64,000 nt of DNA from Trileptium ribeirensis (lineage: Eukaryota; Nematoda; Enoplea; Enoplida; Thoracostomopsidae): the NCBI GenBank assembly GCA_030248225.1, contig JASANE010028042.1, forward strand, positions 42,575-106,574, given 5' to 3'. The notes below the pieces were generated by a model. That model saw only the letters and a program-made list of their open reading frames with translations, ran no database searches and was not told where the DNA came from. Within the stretch, counting starts at the first letter, position 1. Each line of letters starts with the position of its first letter. A program made the position numbers and the translations under genes. Below, in pieces: positions 35,255-47,079 of the stretch.

Positions 35255-38200
35255 ACCCCATAAATCCAGAACCGGAGCCTTAATCGAAAAACAAAAATCA
35301 GGCGTCGGCATTTATGATTTACTATAAATAATAGGACCAAGAAAATGAGAAGTTTAGATAAAAATAACCTGCTTCCGGAAGGGTACTAAAAGAGTAAAAT
35401 TGGGCCAAAAACCCACATTGACCTCGATCCCGGAACCAGACCCTCGGGGATGTCCACGGTAAATGTAAGCCGGAACCAGACTCAAAAGCGCTCAGGGATG
35501 TGCAGGTCAATGTAAGCCGGAACCAGACTCAAAAGCGCTCGGGGATGTACACGGTAAATGTAAGCCGGTTCAAATGAAGCCCAAGATCAGGAAATATCAG
35601 TAAGGCTTCTCGAGTTATGACCGATCACACACACAAGACGGAATTTAAAAGATTTCACCCCGCAACACACAATCTCCACTACTTTCACTACTTCTGATAA
35701 CCTGCTTCCTCAAAGGGTCTAAAAATGGGTTAAAAACCATCAATGATCTCTGATTCCGAACCTGGGCGCAAGTACACCATATCTCAAACCCCACAACTAC
35801 AAAGCACTAATAGAAATACAAAAAAACTCGCATCGGCTTTTATTATTTTACTATGAAATAAAACCAACCAGAGAAAAAATCGAAGGTAAGGTCAAAATAA
35901 CGTACTTCCGGAAGGGTACTAAAATGGGGTAAAAACCCTCATTTCGACCTCTGACCCCGAACCATGGGGGCGCAGTACCCAGTACCCATGGAACCATATG
36001 TCGCAAAGCCAACACAGGCAAGAGTTTACTGCGCCCGAAAACGCACAAGTGAAACTTTTCAGCGACACAGCATGTCACAACAAAAAATTTTCGGATTTCG
36101 TAGAGGAACAATAGGGGAGCCATACCCACGTACCTGAAACCGCATAACTCTAGAACCGGAGCACTAATCGAAATACAAAAAAATTCGCATCGGTATTATC
36201 ATTTTACTATGAAATAAAACCAACAGAGGAAAAATTCGAAGGTTAAGCTCAAAATAACTTGCTTCCGTCAAGGGTACTAAAATGGGGTAAAAACCCTCAT
36301 TTCGACCTCTGACACCGAACCATGGGGGCGCCATACCCCAGTACCCATGGAGCCGTATGTCGCAAAGCCAACGCGGGCAATCATTACTGCGCCAGAAAAC
36401 GCCCAAGTAAAACTTTTCATCCGCCCAGGAATGCACGACAAAATTTTCGCATTTTTTGGGTCGGGGAATCAGTCAGCACCATCCACTAGAACCCATAACT
36501 CTAGAACCACAGCTTTAATCGAAAACAAAAAATGGAGCTAGGCATTTATCATTTTCTTTGAAATGAGAATCAGACCATCAGAAAATTTCGAAAGTTAAGA
36601 TAAAAATAACCCTGCTTCCGTGAAGGGTACCAAAATGGGGCAAAACCCACATTTTGACCCCTGACCCCAGAACTGACCCCACATCAGATAAACGATCGGG
36701 GATGGTAAATCGGCCGGTTCGGATCGTTAAGATCATGAAAATCGGTAATTGTTCCCGAGTTATGGCCGATCACACACACAGACAGAATTTAAAAGCTTTT
36801 ACCCTGACACAATCACCATTACGTTCTGACAACACCGCGTGGAAAACAAAACTAATGCCGGCAATAGTTTCCCATGCCCGAAAACCCCCCAAGTGCAAGC
36901 TATCAGCCTCCCAGAATGTTACAATAAAATTGGGAATTTTGAGTCGATGAACCATGGGATCACCATCAACCGTACAGGTGCAAGCCTGTGGTCACATTGA
37001 GCACATCGAGTATTGAGTACGAGTTTCAATATTGAGTAACCTATCGTCAGTAATTCTGACTCATATTTACACTGCACCTGTCCACACTAAAAGTCTTGAA
37101 TCCAATAGCTCGACGTCCATCCAATCGCAAAACCACAAACAGAAAAGCCAAAAGAAAGTCATGATAAATCGAGTAAAACCATAAATCAAGTTAAAGAGCT
37201 GCATAGCCGGTCTACAAACCGACCTACCTGAGCAGCCAAATTTTAGACTGAACGATCGAGAGCTTGTGTGATTCCGCTTAAATAGCTCAAAATTCGGCAA
37301 TTAAAATAATTTATGGTGCCATTAAATTTTCGGTAAAAGTGCTTTGTCAGCACTTTTGGGAGGGAGGATTTAGACCCCAATTTCTGATCTTAAATGTAAA
37401 CTTTCTTATCGGTCCGAATTTCGATAAATTTCGGGCCAATTTGTCCTATCAAATTCTATGTAATTAAAGTGATTTACGACTCTTTTATACAAAACTTTTA
37501 TAAGTTTATGCAGAGTTTTTCAGAAACATCTAATAAACTTAATATAAACTAACTGTTTGATCAATAAATAGAACAAGATGGATTCTCTGTGGAATCCGTA
37601 GCGCGTCCTTTGGTTTTTTGGGTCGGTAACAACTTACTTACAGGTAAATAATTTCCCATACTTTCCACACATTTTGTAATAGTCAAAATAGAAAACAGTG
37701 ATAGAAAATTCCAAATTTTCAAATAGATAGATAAAGTTTGTATCAACATATTTAAGCAATACATTTCGTCCGTCAACTTTCACTATAATTAAATCAAGCT
37801 TGAGAAGTCAAGCTTGTTCGCTTAAACACACTGATACTTTATCACCTAACAAACATAAAATTAGTTTCAAATTTGCTATTAAGTTTATATCAGACTTATT
37901 TAATCCTAATGATAAAGCATTTTCCTAAAACTTAAATATTAACTAAAGAAAACTTTATATAAAGCTAACATCGAACTACTACGAACCGGTGGTCGCATTC
38001 ATATCAACCTTTGTTACCCAGCAAATTCGATGAACTGTTAATAACAGCGAGCTAAGCGGCTAGTACTAACTCACACAGAAGTTGCGTACGCATACAATAA
38101 AGTATAGCTTTATATAAAGTTGTATGTCGTAGTTATTGATTTAATGGCAATATAAATCTTATCGAAAATATGTGTTCATCATGTATATAAACATACAAGC

Positions 38201-41200
38201 ACATATTTTGGACAAACGTCCGTAAAGACAAGACGCGTTCACAATCAAACGAGGGCAAAGAGCGTAAAAAGGGGTGCCATTCCCTTCTAAAGGAGCAAGA
38301 GAATTCGATTCCGTCGGACCATCCACGCATATCAACAGTCCATTTGACAAAAAAGGGGAAGGGGGCGTCGGGCAGCCCATCAAGTATAAAGAAAAAGGCA
38401 GCGGCTCCCGCGGTCAGAGAGAAAACTCAACAACAGGAGAACAAAACACGCCCACACAAAAAAAAAGACACCCTCCCAACGAAAGCACAAAACCAACACC
38501 AGGGAAAGCAAAAATCCCAACCAACCAACCAACCCCACAAAACAATAACCCGAACCCGCGGGAGCCGCATGCAACACTTTAATTCTTTATAAAACTCATG
38601 ATGGGCTCGCCCGACAGCCCACCTTCCCCTTTTATTGTCCAAAAATGGAACTGTTACATATCAAAATGCGTGGATGGTCACACCGAGCTAGAATCCGAAT
38701 ATCTCTTGGCTCTTTTAACCAAGGGAATGGCACCCCCTTTTTACGCTCTTTGCCCTTGTTTGATTACGTGAACAGCGTCTTGTCTTTACGGACGTTTGTC
38801 CCAAATATGTAAGCTTGTATGTTTATATACATGATGAACACATATTTTCGATAAGATATTGCCATTAAATCAATAACTACGCTGACATACAACTTATATA
38901 AAGCTAGTAGTCCATCGGTATGCGTACCGCAACTTCTGTGTGAGTTAGTACTAGCCGCTTAGCTCGCTGTTATTAACAGTCCATCGAATTTGCTGGGTAC
39001 ACAAAGGTTGATATGAATGCGACCACCGGTTCGTAGTAGTTCGATGTTAGCTTTATATAAAGTTTGTAGTTAATATTTAAGTTTTAGGAAGTGTCTTATC
39101 ATTAGGATTAAATAAAAGTTTGATATAAACTTAATAGCAAATTTGAAACTAATTTTATGTTTGTTAGGGTGAATAAAGTATCAGTGTGTTTAAGCGAACA
39201 AGCTTGACTTCTCAAGCTTGATTTAATTATGAAAGTTGACGGACGAAATGTATTGCTTAAATAATTTGATACAAACTTTATCTAAATTTGATTTGAAAAT
39301 TTGGAATTTTCTATTACTGTTTTCTATTTTGACTATTACAAAATGTGTGGAAAGTATGGGAAATTATTTACCTGTAAAGTAACGGTCGCATCTTGGACCG
39401 AAATAAACTAAAGGACGCGCTATGGATTCCACAGGGAATCCATCTTGTTCTATTTATTGATCAAACAGTTAGTTTATATTAAGTTTATTAGATGTTTCTA
39501 AAAACTCTGCATAAACTTATAAAAGTTTTGTATAAAAGAGTCGTAAATCACTTTAATTACATAGAATTTGATATAAAATTGGTCCGAAATTTATCGAAAT
39601 TCGGACTGATAAGAAAGTTTACATTTAAGATCAGAAATTGGGGTCAAATCCTCCCAAAAGTGCTGACAAAGCACTTTTACCGAAAATTTAATGGCACCAT
39701 AAATTATTTTAATTGCCGAATTTTGAGCTATTTAAGCGGAATCACACAAGCTCTCTATCGTTCAGTCTAAATTTGGCTGCTCAGGTACGGTCGGTTTGTA
39801 GACCGGCTATGCAGCTCTTTAACTTGATTTATGGTTTTACTCGATTTATCATGACTTTCTTTTGGCTTTTCTGTTTGTGGTTTTGCGATTGGATGGACGT
39901 CGAGCTATTGGATTCAAGACTTTTAGTGTGGACAGGGCGGTAGTGTAGATTAGTCAAGTACTACTGACGATAGGTTACTCAATATTGAAACTCGTACTCG
40001 ATACTCGATGTGCTCAATGTGAACTCACAGGCTTGCACCTGTACGGTCTCATGGCGATCCCATGGTTCATCGACCCAAAATTCCTAATTTTATTGTGACG
40101 TCCTGGGAGGCTGATAGCTTGCACTTGGGGGGTTTTCGGACATGGGAAACTTATTGCCGGCATTAGTTTTGTTTTCCAACTTGCGCGGTGTTGTCAGAAC
40201 ATAATGGTGATTGTGTCAGGGTAAAAGCTTTTAAATTCTGTCTGTGTGTGTGATCGGCCATAACTCGGGAACAACTTAACCGATTTTCATGATCTTGGGC
40301 TTATTCGAACCGGCCGATTTACCATCCCCGATCGTTTATCTGATGTGGGGTCTAGTTCTGGGGTCAGGGGTCAAAATGTGGGTTTTGCCCCATTTTGGTA
40401 CCCTTCACGGAAGCAGGGTTATTTTTATCTTAACTTTCGAATTTTTTCCTATGGTTGGATTTATTTCAAAGTAAAATGATAAATGCCTATGCTCATTTTT
40501 TGTTTTCGATTAAAGCTGTGGTTCTAGAGTTATGGGGTTTGAGGCATGGTGCCCCAATGATTCCCCGACCCAAAATGCGAAAATTTTGTCGTGACATCCT
40601 GGGCGGATGAAAAGTTTTACTTGGGCGTTTTCGGGCGCAGTAAACTCATTGCCTGTGTTGGCTTTGCGACATATGGTTCCATGGGTACTGGGGTATGGCG
40701 CCCCCATGGTTCGGTGTCAGAGGTCGAAATGAGGGTTTTTACCCCATTTTAGTACCCTTTACGGAAGCAACGTTATTTTGAGCTTAACCTTCGAATTTTT
40801 TCTCTGTTGGTTTTATTGCATAGTAAAGTGATAAATACCGATGCGAATTTTTTTGTATTTCGATTAAGGCTCCGGTTCTAGAGTTATGCGGTTTCAGGTA
40901 CGTGGGTATGGCTCCCCTATTGTTCCTCGACTCGAAATCCGAAAATTTTTGTTGTGACATGCTGTGTCGCTGAAAAGTTTCACTTGTGCGTTTTCGGGCG
41001 CAGTAAACTCATTGCCTGTGTTGGCTTTGCGACATATGGTTCCATGGGTACTGGGGTATGGCGCCCCCATGGTTCGGGGTCAGAGGTCGAAATGAGGGTT
41101 TTTACCCCATTTTAGTACCCTTCACGGAAGTAACGTTATTTTGACCTTAACCTTCGATTTTTTCTCCGGTTGGTTTTATTTCATAGTAAAATAATAAAAG

Positions 41201-41810
41201 CCGATGCGAGTTTTTTGTATTTCGATTAAGGCTCCGGAGTTGTGGGGTTTGAGATACGGGGGTATGGCGACCCCACGGTTCGGAATCAGAGATCAAATTG
41301 ATGGTTTTTAACCCATTTTAGTACCCTTCGAGGAAGCAAGGTTATCAGAACGTAGTGAAACGTAGTGGAGATTGTGTGTTGCAGGGGTGAAATCTTTTAA
41401 ATTCCGTCTGTGTGTGTGATCGGTCATAACTCGAGAACGCCTTAACTGATTTTCATGATCTTGGGCTCATTCGAACCGGCTTACATTTACCGTGTACATC
41501 CCCGAGCGCTTTTGAGTCTGGTTCCGGCTTACATTTACCGTGGACATCCCCGAGCGCTTTTGAGTCTGGTTCCGGCTTACATTTACCGTGGACATCCCCG
41601 AGGGTCTGGTTCCGGGATCAGAGGTCAAAATGTGGGTTTTTGGCCCAATTTTACTCCATTTTAGTACCCTTCACGGAAGCAAGGTTATTTTTATCTAAAC
41701 TTTCGATTTTTTTTTCTCTGGTTGGATTTATTTCATAGTAAAATGATAAATGCCGACGCCTATTTTTTGTTTTTCGATTAAGGCTCCGGTTCTGGATTTA
41801 TGGGGTACGG
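35255..41810. repeat. Giant foldback palindrome, arms about 3.1 kb
   Basis: Sequence from about 35255 to 38413 is repeated in inverted orientation from 38556 to about 41810, with small gaps. Landmarks pair in order from the centre outward: GCGGCTCCCGCGG (38401) with CCGCGGGAGCCGC (38556); 38161-38350 with 38630-38870; 37067-37300 with 39713-39943; the AACGATCGGGGATGG region near 36690 with that near 40325; and a triple AAAGCGCTCGGGGATG-type repeat near 35440-35560 with that near 41495-41600. By eye the inner arms match at roughly nine bases in ten. The outer arms contain tandem units of about 310-340 bp. The structure is that of a foldback (FB-type) transposon. No transposase is seen. Mirror-image ORFs in the arms are by-products of the symmetry. 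Confidence 0.9.
38414..38555 (+). other. T-poor 142-nt loop at the palindrome centre
   Basis: The plus strand here has only about five T bases in 142 and is rich in A and C, ending with several CCAA repeats. It lies exactly between the two GC-rich arm ends. The lack of T removes stop codons and creates a spurious 102-codon frame across the area (38274-38582). Confidence 0.9.
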
Positions 41811-42760
41811 GGGTATGACGCCCCAGTGGTTCCTCGACCCAAAATTTGAAAATTTGTTCTGACTTCTCGGGCGGCTGAAAAGTTTCAGTGGGGGCTTTCG
41901 GGCGTGGAAATCTCATTGCCTGTGTTGGTTTTGCTGTATTACATATGGTTCTATGGGTACGGGGGTATGGCGCCTCCATGATTCGGGGTCAGAGGTCGAA
42001 ATGAGTGTTTTTACACCATTTTAGTACCCTCCACGGAAGCAAGGTTATTTTTATCGTAACTTTTGAATTTTTGCTCTCGATGGTTATATTTCATAGTAAA
42101 ACAATAAATGCCGATGTTTTTTTGTCTTTCCATTAAGGCTCCGGTTCTGTAGTTATGGGGTTTGAGGTATGGCACCCTCGTGGTCCCTCGACCCAAAATT
42201 AAAAAATTTTTTCTGACGTCCTGGGCGGCTGAAAAATTTCGCTTTGTGGTTTTCGGGTATGGGAAACTCATTGCCGTGTTAGTTTTACTCTGTGACCTAT
42301 GGTTCCGTGGGTACAAGGCTATTGCGCCCCCTTGGTTCGGGGTCAGAGGTCAAAATGAGGGTTTTACACCATTTTAGTACCCTTCACGGAAGCAAGGCTA
42401 TTTTTATCGTAACATTCGAATTTTTTCTCTGGATGGTTTTATTTCATACTAAAATGATAAATGCCGATGTTTTTTGTCTTTCCATTAAGCGTCCTGTTCT
42501 GTAGTTATGGGGTTTGAGGTATGGCACCCTCGTGGTGCCTCGACCCAAAATTAGAAAAAAATTTTTCTGACTTGCTGGGCGGCTGAAAAGTTTCACTTGG
42601 GGGTTTTCGGGTATGGAAAACTCATTGTCGGTATTGGTGTTGCTGTGTGACATATGGTTTCATGGGTACGGGGGTGTGGCGCCACCATGGTTCGGGGTTA
42701 GAGTTCAAAATGAGGGTTTTTATTCCATTTTAGTACCCTTCACGCTGATACTTGCACATG
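41700..42760 (+). repeat. Tandem units of about 340 bp extending the right foldback arm
   Basis: Three units start at about 41705, 42050 and 42415. Each has TTTATTTCATA(G/C)TAAAA, GCTCCGGTTCTG or a variant, CCTCGACCCAAAATT, GGGCGGCTGAAAA, TTTTCGGG, CCATGGGTAC and CATTTTAGTACCCTTCACG. Similar units occur within the foldback arms (for example about 40440-40760 and 40790-41130, and inverted at about 36600-35880). The left arm has no matching outer extension, so this block expanded on one side. Confidence 0.85.
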
Positions 42761-42828
42761 GGGGGGGGTTTCGGGCATGGAAAACTTATTGCCGGTGTTA
42801 GTTTTGTTCTAACTTGTGCGGTATTGTG

Positions 42829-43075
42829 TAATATACACATATAGCATACCGACCTATGCTATCAGGAACAGAATTGACTGTGCACGCAAAAAGCGTAGGT
42901 GTACCTATGCTTCACTACGTTCTGCAATCTCGATAGAATTACATACTTGTGTGATATTCACATAGCATATTGACGTATGCTATCGAGACCTCATTTACCG
43001 AGCACGTAAAAGGCGTAGGTGTACCTATGCTTCACTACATTTTACAGGTTCAGCAATCTCGGTAAAGTTACTAGT
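42829..43075 (+). repeat. Two-copy repeat, 121-bp period, with palindromes
   Basis: Each unit contains ATAGCATA ... TATGCTAT and GCGTAGGTGTACCTATGC, both self-complementary, so each unit could form two hairpins. Copies begin at about 42841 and 42962 and share AGCGTAGGTGTACCTATGCT and CTTCACTAC. Confidence 0.8.
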
Positions 43076-43397
43076 TTAAAATGAATTGATGTTTGCCTTG
43101 TTTTGCTACATAATCATACATAAAATATAACGAAGTCAGGTAATAACCGCATCTTTCATAAGCCACTAAAATGTACTGTCGAAATAATATTTGCAACATC
43201 AGTCGACCCGTTGTCAAGGTATAAGTATACAGGACTACCAACATTTTTTTGACTTTTAATTAAAACGATGGTTTTTACATTCTTTCTCAGTTTCAGTACA
43301 AGACATTAATATCACGGCAATACACCAAGTTCAACGTACCCCTTTTTAACACGTTTTAACTTATGCCTATATTCTTCCGTCATTTGTTTTACTACAT

Positions 43398-44897
43398 CAT
43401 GGAATAACCGGAATCGTACATTTGAACCGGCACCGGAACATAGTATTCGAAACTTATATATAGTAAAACAGATGAAGGACGTAATGACGTACAGTGGATT
43501 GAAAATGTATTAAAAATAAATTTTACATTACACTTAATGTATGGCGATGACACTATTGCCTGTCTGGAGCTTTGAAGAGGCTTAAGAATCAAATAATTTT
43601 TATCGATCAGTGTGTCTGTTTTTGGTTCGCCAAGGCAAAAAACGGCCTTCCACGATACAACTTCTATAAGCTGTGTTAAACTAAATGTGCTTGTATTGCA
43701 GGGAGCGTAGAGTAGACAATTTCGCACTGTCTTCAATCAAACCCTTTACTAGACATAAATTTTTTTTGCATGTTATTCAGCAGGAAACCTGTAATTAGTG
43801 GTTTATATGATTCTGAAAGAAAACAAAAGAAGGCATACTATGGTTTTCTAATCAGTAGTCAGGTAGCGTTGAGCAACCAGTACCCGTCAGCGAGATGATA
43901 ATTTACTGGCCAGCATGCTATAAATGATACAAAATGATACTGTTCCGCACAGTTTCAATAAATACAGTTCATTACCAACAACGCTGTTCCTAGCTGCGCT
44001 GCAGATTTATTACTTTACTAAAATGTAGACTAATCTACAAAATTTTCAAGCGCACTGGCTGGTACATCACGTAAATTATGTTAAGGTATCCAGTATCTCA
44101 TACAGCAGTAAATATTACTTTAAGATAACTTAAAGAATATACTTGTTGTAGTGATTCCGGGTGTCTGTAATAATATTAGGATTAATATCTTTATTGTTAG
44201 TAGTGTCGTCGGTGAAATCGTTGAAACCTTCAAACTCTGACTTATCAACTGCGAAAATTCGATACGTTTGCTGATACAAAGTTCAGGGCATAATCTTCGG
44301 GAGGAATTGGCTCTTCCTGGGAACCCAGGATTGGAATTAAGTATTCAAATCCCATTGATGTAAATTTATGCCCGAATAATAAATCAGTAATGATTCCCAA
44401 AGACAAATTCTTTGACTGAATCATTCGCACAACATCTTGAGATTCAAAATTTCGACCAAATCCCGAAGACACTGGTACTTTGAAAGCTATGAATTTGGTG
44501 CCTGGGATAACGTCACCCATGCAGGAATATGTTGGAACCGCTCAATTCGAACATACACAGCAGATCAGTGAATGGGTAAAGCAGCTGCTACAAGTGCCGA
44601 CCTGGATTTGTTTTGCTAAGAAACTCCTGTCAGGCCAATATGAAAAATTCCCACTGAAATTATGTATCCTACTTATATACACGTTGCGTATGGCAATTTG
44701 ATCAGTTAATATTTTTTTGTTTGGTTGTGATGGAACTTGATCACTATGTATATAACGTATGTTCAGACAACAGGTGAATAATTAAAAATTTTAGACATTT
44801 TTAAACCGGATTTCCGGTTTCTGTACAGTTTTTGCTTTTTGTTTTAGCCGCAAACGGAACATGATTTCCGCCGGAACCGGAATTCGGCTGCTCCCTG
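43398..44897 (+). mobile_element. hAT-like transposon, copy 4, carrying captured gene sequence
   Basis: The left end GGAATAACCGG (first bases diverged) and the right end GCTGCTCCCTG match the hAT-like family, and internal sequence matches copy 1 on both sides of a roughly 450-bp foreign segment (about 44085-44535). The possible 8-bp flanks CTACATCA/CTACGTAA match at only six positions, so the left boundary is approximate. The foreign segment encodes the DUSP11-like fragment on the minus strand. Confidence 0.7.
44245..44535 (-). pseudogene. DUSP11/PIR1-like RNA-phosphatase fragment in a transposon
   Basis: The minus-strand frame gives YSCMGDVIPGTKFIAFKVPV, then about 70 residues including SLGIITDLLFGHKF and EEPIPPEDYALNFVS. 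PGT(K/R)FIAFKVP is characteristic of the N-terminal half of DUSP11/PIR1, a dual-specificity-type phosphatase that removes phosphates from RNA 5' ends. The length and the following (G/L)IIDL-like strand also fit. The catalytic HCxxGxxR motif is absent, so this is only the N-terminal part, about 95 codons without internal stop. It lies inside hAT-like copy 4 and not beside other exons, so transposon capture is the simplest reading. An ancient retrocopy fragment is the alternative. Confidence 0.7.
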
Positions 44898-44910
44898 CTA
44901 CGTAAATTTA

Positions 44911-44979
44911 TAGCACCAGGTTCTGATTGTTGTTTTTAAACGAACTATTTCGGTTGCTGTTTCAGGTTCTGGTTATTCC
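44911..44979 (-). mobile_element. hAT-like terminus remnant
   Basis: The reverse complement begins CAGGGAATAACCAGAACC and follows the first 70 bases of the hAT-like family. No second end is present. It lies immediately beside copy 4. Confidence 0.6.
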
Positions 44980-45576
44980 CTGGCTCACAGGTAAAAAATT
45001 ACCTGCAGGTATGGCGAAATTCCGCTCGGCTAAAAAGATTATCTGCTGATAGGGCAGAATTACCCTCAATTAAGATATTAATCGCTGTTAAAATATATGT
45101 ACCTGGGAGTAAATATTTTACTCGCGAGCAAGAAATTTGTGAAAGTTGAGGCTAGGAGCAAGGGTAGTATAAAAATTACTCGTAGGTAAAAATTACCTGA
45201 AGGTCATTTTATAACAGAATGTTCACGAGCCTTATGCTGAACCATCCAGTATTCTTTATTGATATGTTGTTTATGTAGTAGCCTCATGAATAATACAGGT
45301 AAAAACTTTAAAAATTGTTAGGTTATAGAACATGAGTTCAACATGCAAGGGTCACTGGGGTTAGTAGCACACGTTATAGTGACGTAGAAAAGCCACCGTG
45401 GCATCCAACTTTCGACAATTTTATTTCAACATGGAGTATTCACATTGCGCATGAGTTAAAAAAGTTTTGAAAAATTTACATTTTGTTTAAAACTCACACC
45501 GCAGCAGAGTAATAATTTGTGGTTGTTAACGGAGATAATTCAACGGATATCCATGTGATCATTGGTTAGTTATTAA

Positions 45577-45961
45577 TAGAGTTGCATCCGGGTCCGGGTA
45601 ATAATTTTTAAAAATTCCGGATCCGTGTTCGGGTACTGCCAAAAATAACCGGACTGCTTGTCTGTGATGCCGATTTAATGGCGAATTTTAATTGAAAACC
45701 CTCCGCTTCTAGTTTGCTCGATTTAATATCCGGCGACGTAATGTTCATTAATAGTCATGCTCACCAAAAAGAACCGTCTGATGACTGATTATGATGTGAA
45801 ATTAAATGATGTTCCCTTATGGCATTGGTATATGGCTATTGGTTTTCAAAAAGTCCTGCTCCGCTCCGGATATTGGTTTTCAAAAATTGCAGGTCCGGGT
45901 ACGGTTATTTTGTTTTGCAAGATTCTGATCCGGGTATTGATTTTGAAAAGTTGCAACTCTA
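45577..45961. mobile_element. 385-bp TIR element TAGAGTTGCA with 8-bp flanks
   Basis: The ends are TAGAGTTGCA and TGCAACTCTA, exact inverted repeats. Direct flanks GTTATTAA (45569-45576) and CTTATTAA (45962-45969) agree at seven of eight bases. Inside are several TCCGGGT/ACCCGGA blocks. The length of the duplication suggests a hAT-type miniature element distinct from the CAGGG family. Confidence 0.75.
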
Positions 45962-46152
45962 CTTATTAAGAATCGATGTGAGCTAAAGAAGCAAGCAGTA
46001 AGAATTCTGGCTTGTTATACAGGTAAAGTCATACAGCTAAAGCATACCCCGATGTATGTAGCAGTTTGTACGTATGTCCGAAAGCGCATAGTTAGTTGAA
46101 ACGTATGGTTTTAAGCTGTAAATACATACGTGATAATCAATATTTTGTTTAG

Positions 46153-46255
46153 ACTATCATGAAAGATCGTTGGATGAATATTGGCTACGAAGAAGGTGAA
46201 ACTCTTAGGCCATATAACGAGCCGCAGAAGTCAGCCATCGATACAGCACGAATGG
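46153..46255 (+). CDS. PAR-1/MARK exon 6 (kinase tail and start of UBA)
   Basis: The exon reads TIMKDRWMNIGYEEGETLRPY, then NEPQKSAIDTARMG with one base of the next codon. KDRWMN(I/V)G is the conserved end of MARK kinase domains. The acidic EEGE and LRPY.EP correspond to the linker/common-docking segment before the UBA domain. The acceptor is GTTTAG, and the donor GTTAGT leaves phase 1, completed as Glu by the next exon. Confidence 0.93.
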
Positions 46256-47079
46256 GTTAGTTGGCACCTTTTCTTTTTCGTTTCCTATGGAGAAGAGATG
46301 CACCAATATATGAAGGTTAAGCTCTGTTTTTTGAATTTACGGTCATAGAAAGAAATGTATAAACTTTAGCTGCCCTAGTTGCCAAGTTATATAATATTTA
46401 TTGCTTATACGTGGTGGTACTATATTTATTTGCCTTGTGTAATTTAGCTTGAGTTTTAAATCAGCGTCTGATCATTATTGCTGATATAAATATGCTCAGT
46501 GTATTATTATGTATACTAGCGCGAAAGCCGGCCTATAGCAGAAGCGTGCTTTCGGCCCGCTGCGTACCACCCACTGGGCCTCAACCAGCGCGTGTCTATA
46601 ATACATCAACGCGCTATTGAGTTGTGCAGATTTAGGCTTTTTCTCGGTCAATATTGCTGTGACTAACCAAAATAAGTACTCAACACAAAGGATGACTTAA
46701 ATTTATCCAACGCTTAAACAAGCTGTCCTTCCCAAAAGTATGAGTGATCGAAAGTTAATACAATTTGCCACAGAGCAGGAGCAGACAGTTAAATATAGTA
46801 TATATAACAGGAAATGGAACCGAAATTGGCCGGAAACGGAACTTCGCATTTTGTCGGAACCGGAACATTGTCTTACACAAAATAAGGTCAATAAAACGAA
46901 GTATTAACGGAAATCTTGTTCGTTCTGCGTAAATGGTGGGCACATAGGTTACTGAACCGGTTAAACACGTTAGTTTCGTTTTTTAGAACTATGTCATTAA
47001 CCATGTGAGGTGCTGCATGGGGTTATAAAAGCTAAATTTTGGGATAAAAATTGTGAAATTTTGGCATCTTTCATTTGGT

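Larger units (their letters stand above)
30653..46152 (+). other. Intron 5, 15.5 kb, with LINE, foldback palindrome and captured gene
   Basis: In order it holds a short tandem duplication (30904-31019), an RTE-like LINE (31697-34265), a foldback palindrome (35255-41810) with an extended repeat block (to about 42760), a pair of 121-bp repeats (42829-43075), a hAT-like copy with a captured gene fragment (43398-44897), a small hAT-like end remnant (44911-44979) and a 385-bp TIR element (45577-45961). From 34270 to 35250, beyond one GCCATAAAGGCAC block, I see nothing specific except a CTCACGAGTGAG palindrome near 34630. Confidence 0.8.

Noticed and set aside
38274..38582. 102-codon hydrophilic frame at the palindrome centre
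   Set aside because: It is open because the loop has almost no T and hence few stop codons. The arm part is mirrored on the other strand.
37067..39943. Matching roughly 77-codon frames on opposite strands (37067-37300 minus, 39713-39943 plus)
   Set aside because: They are the two arms of the palindrome. The frame ends at its arm boundary and resembles no protein I know, so I take it as chance.
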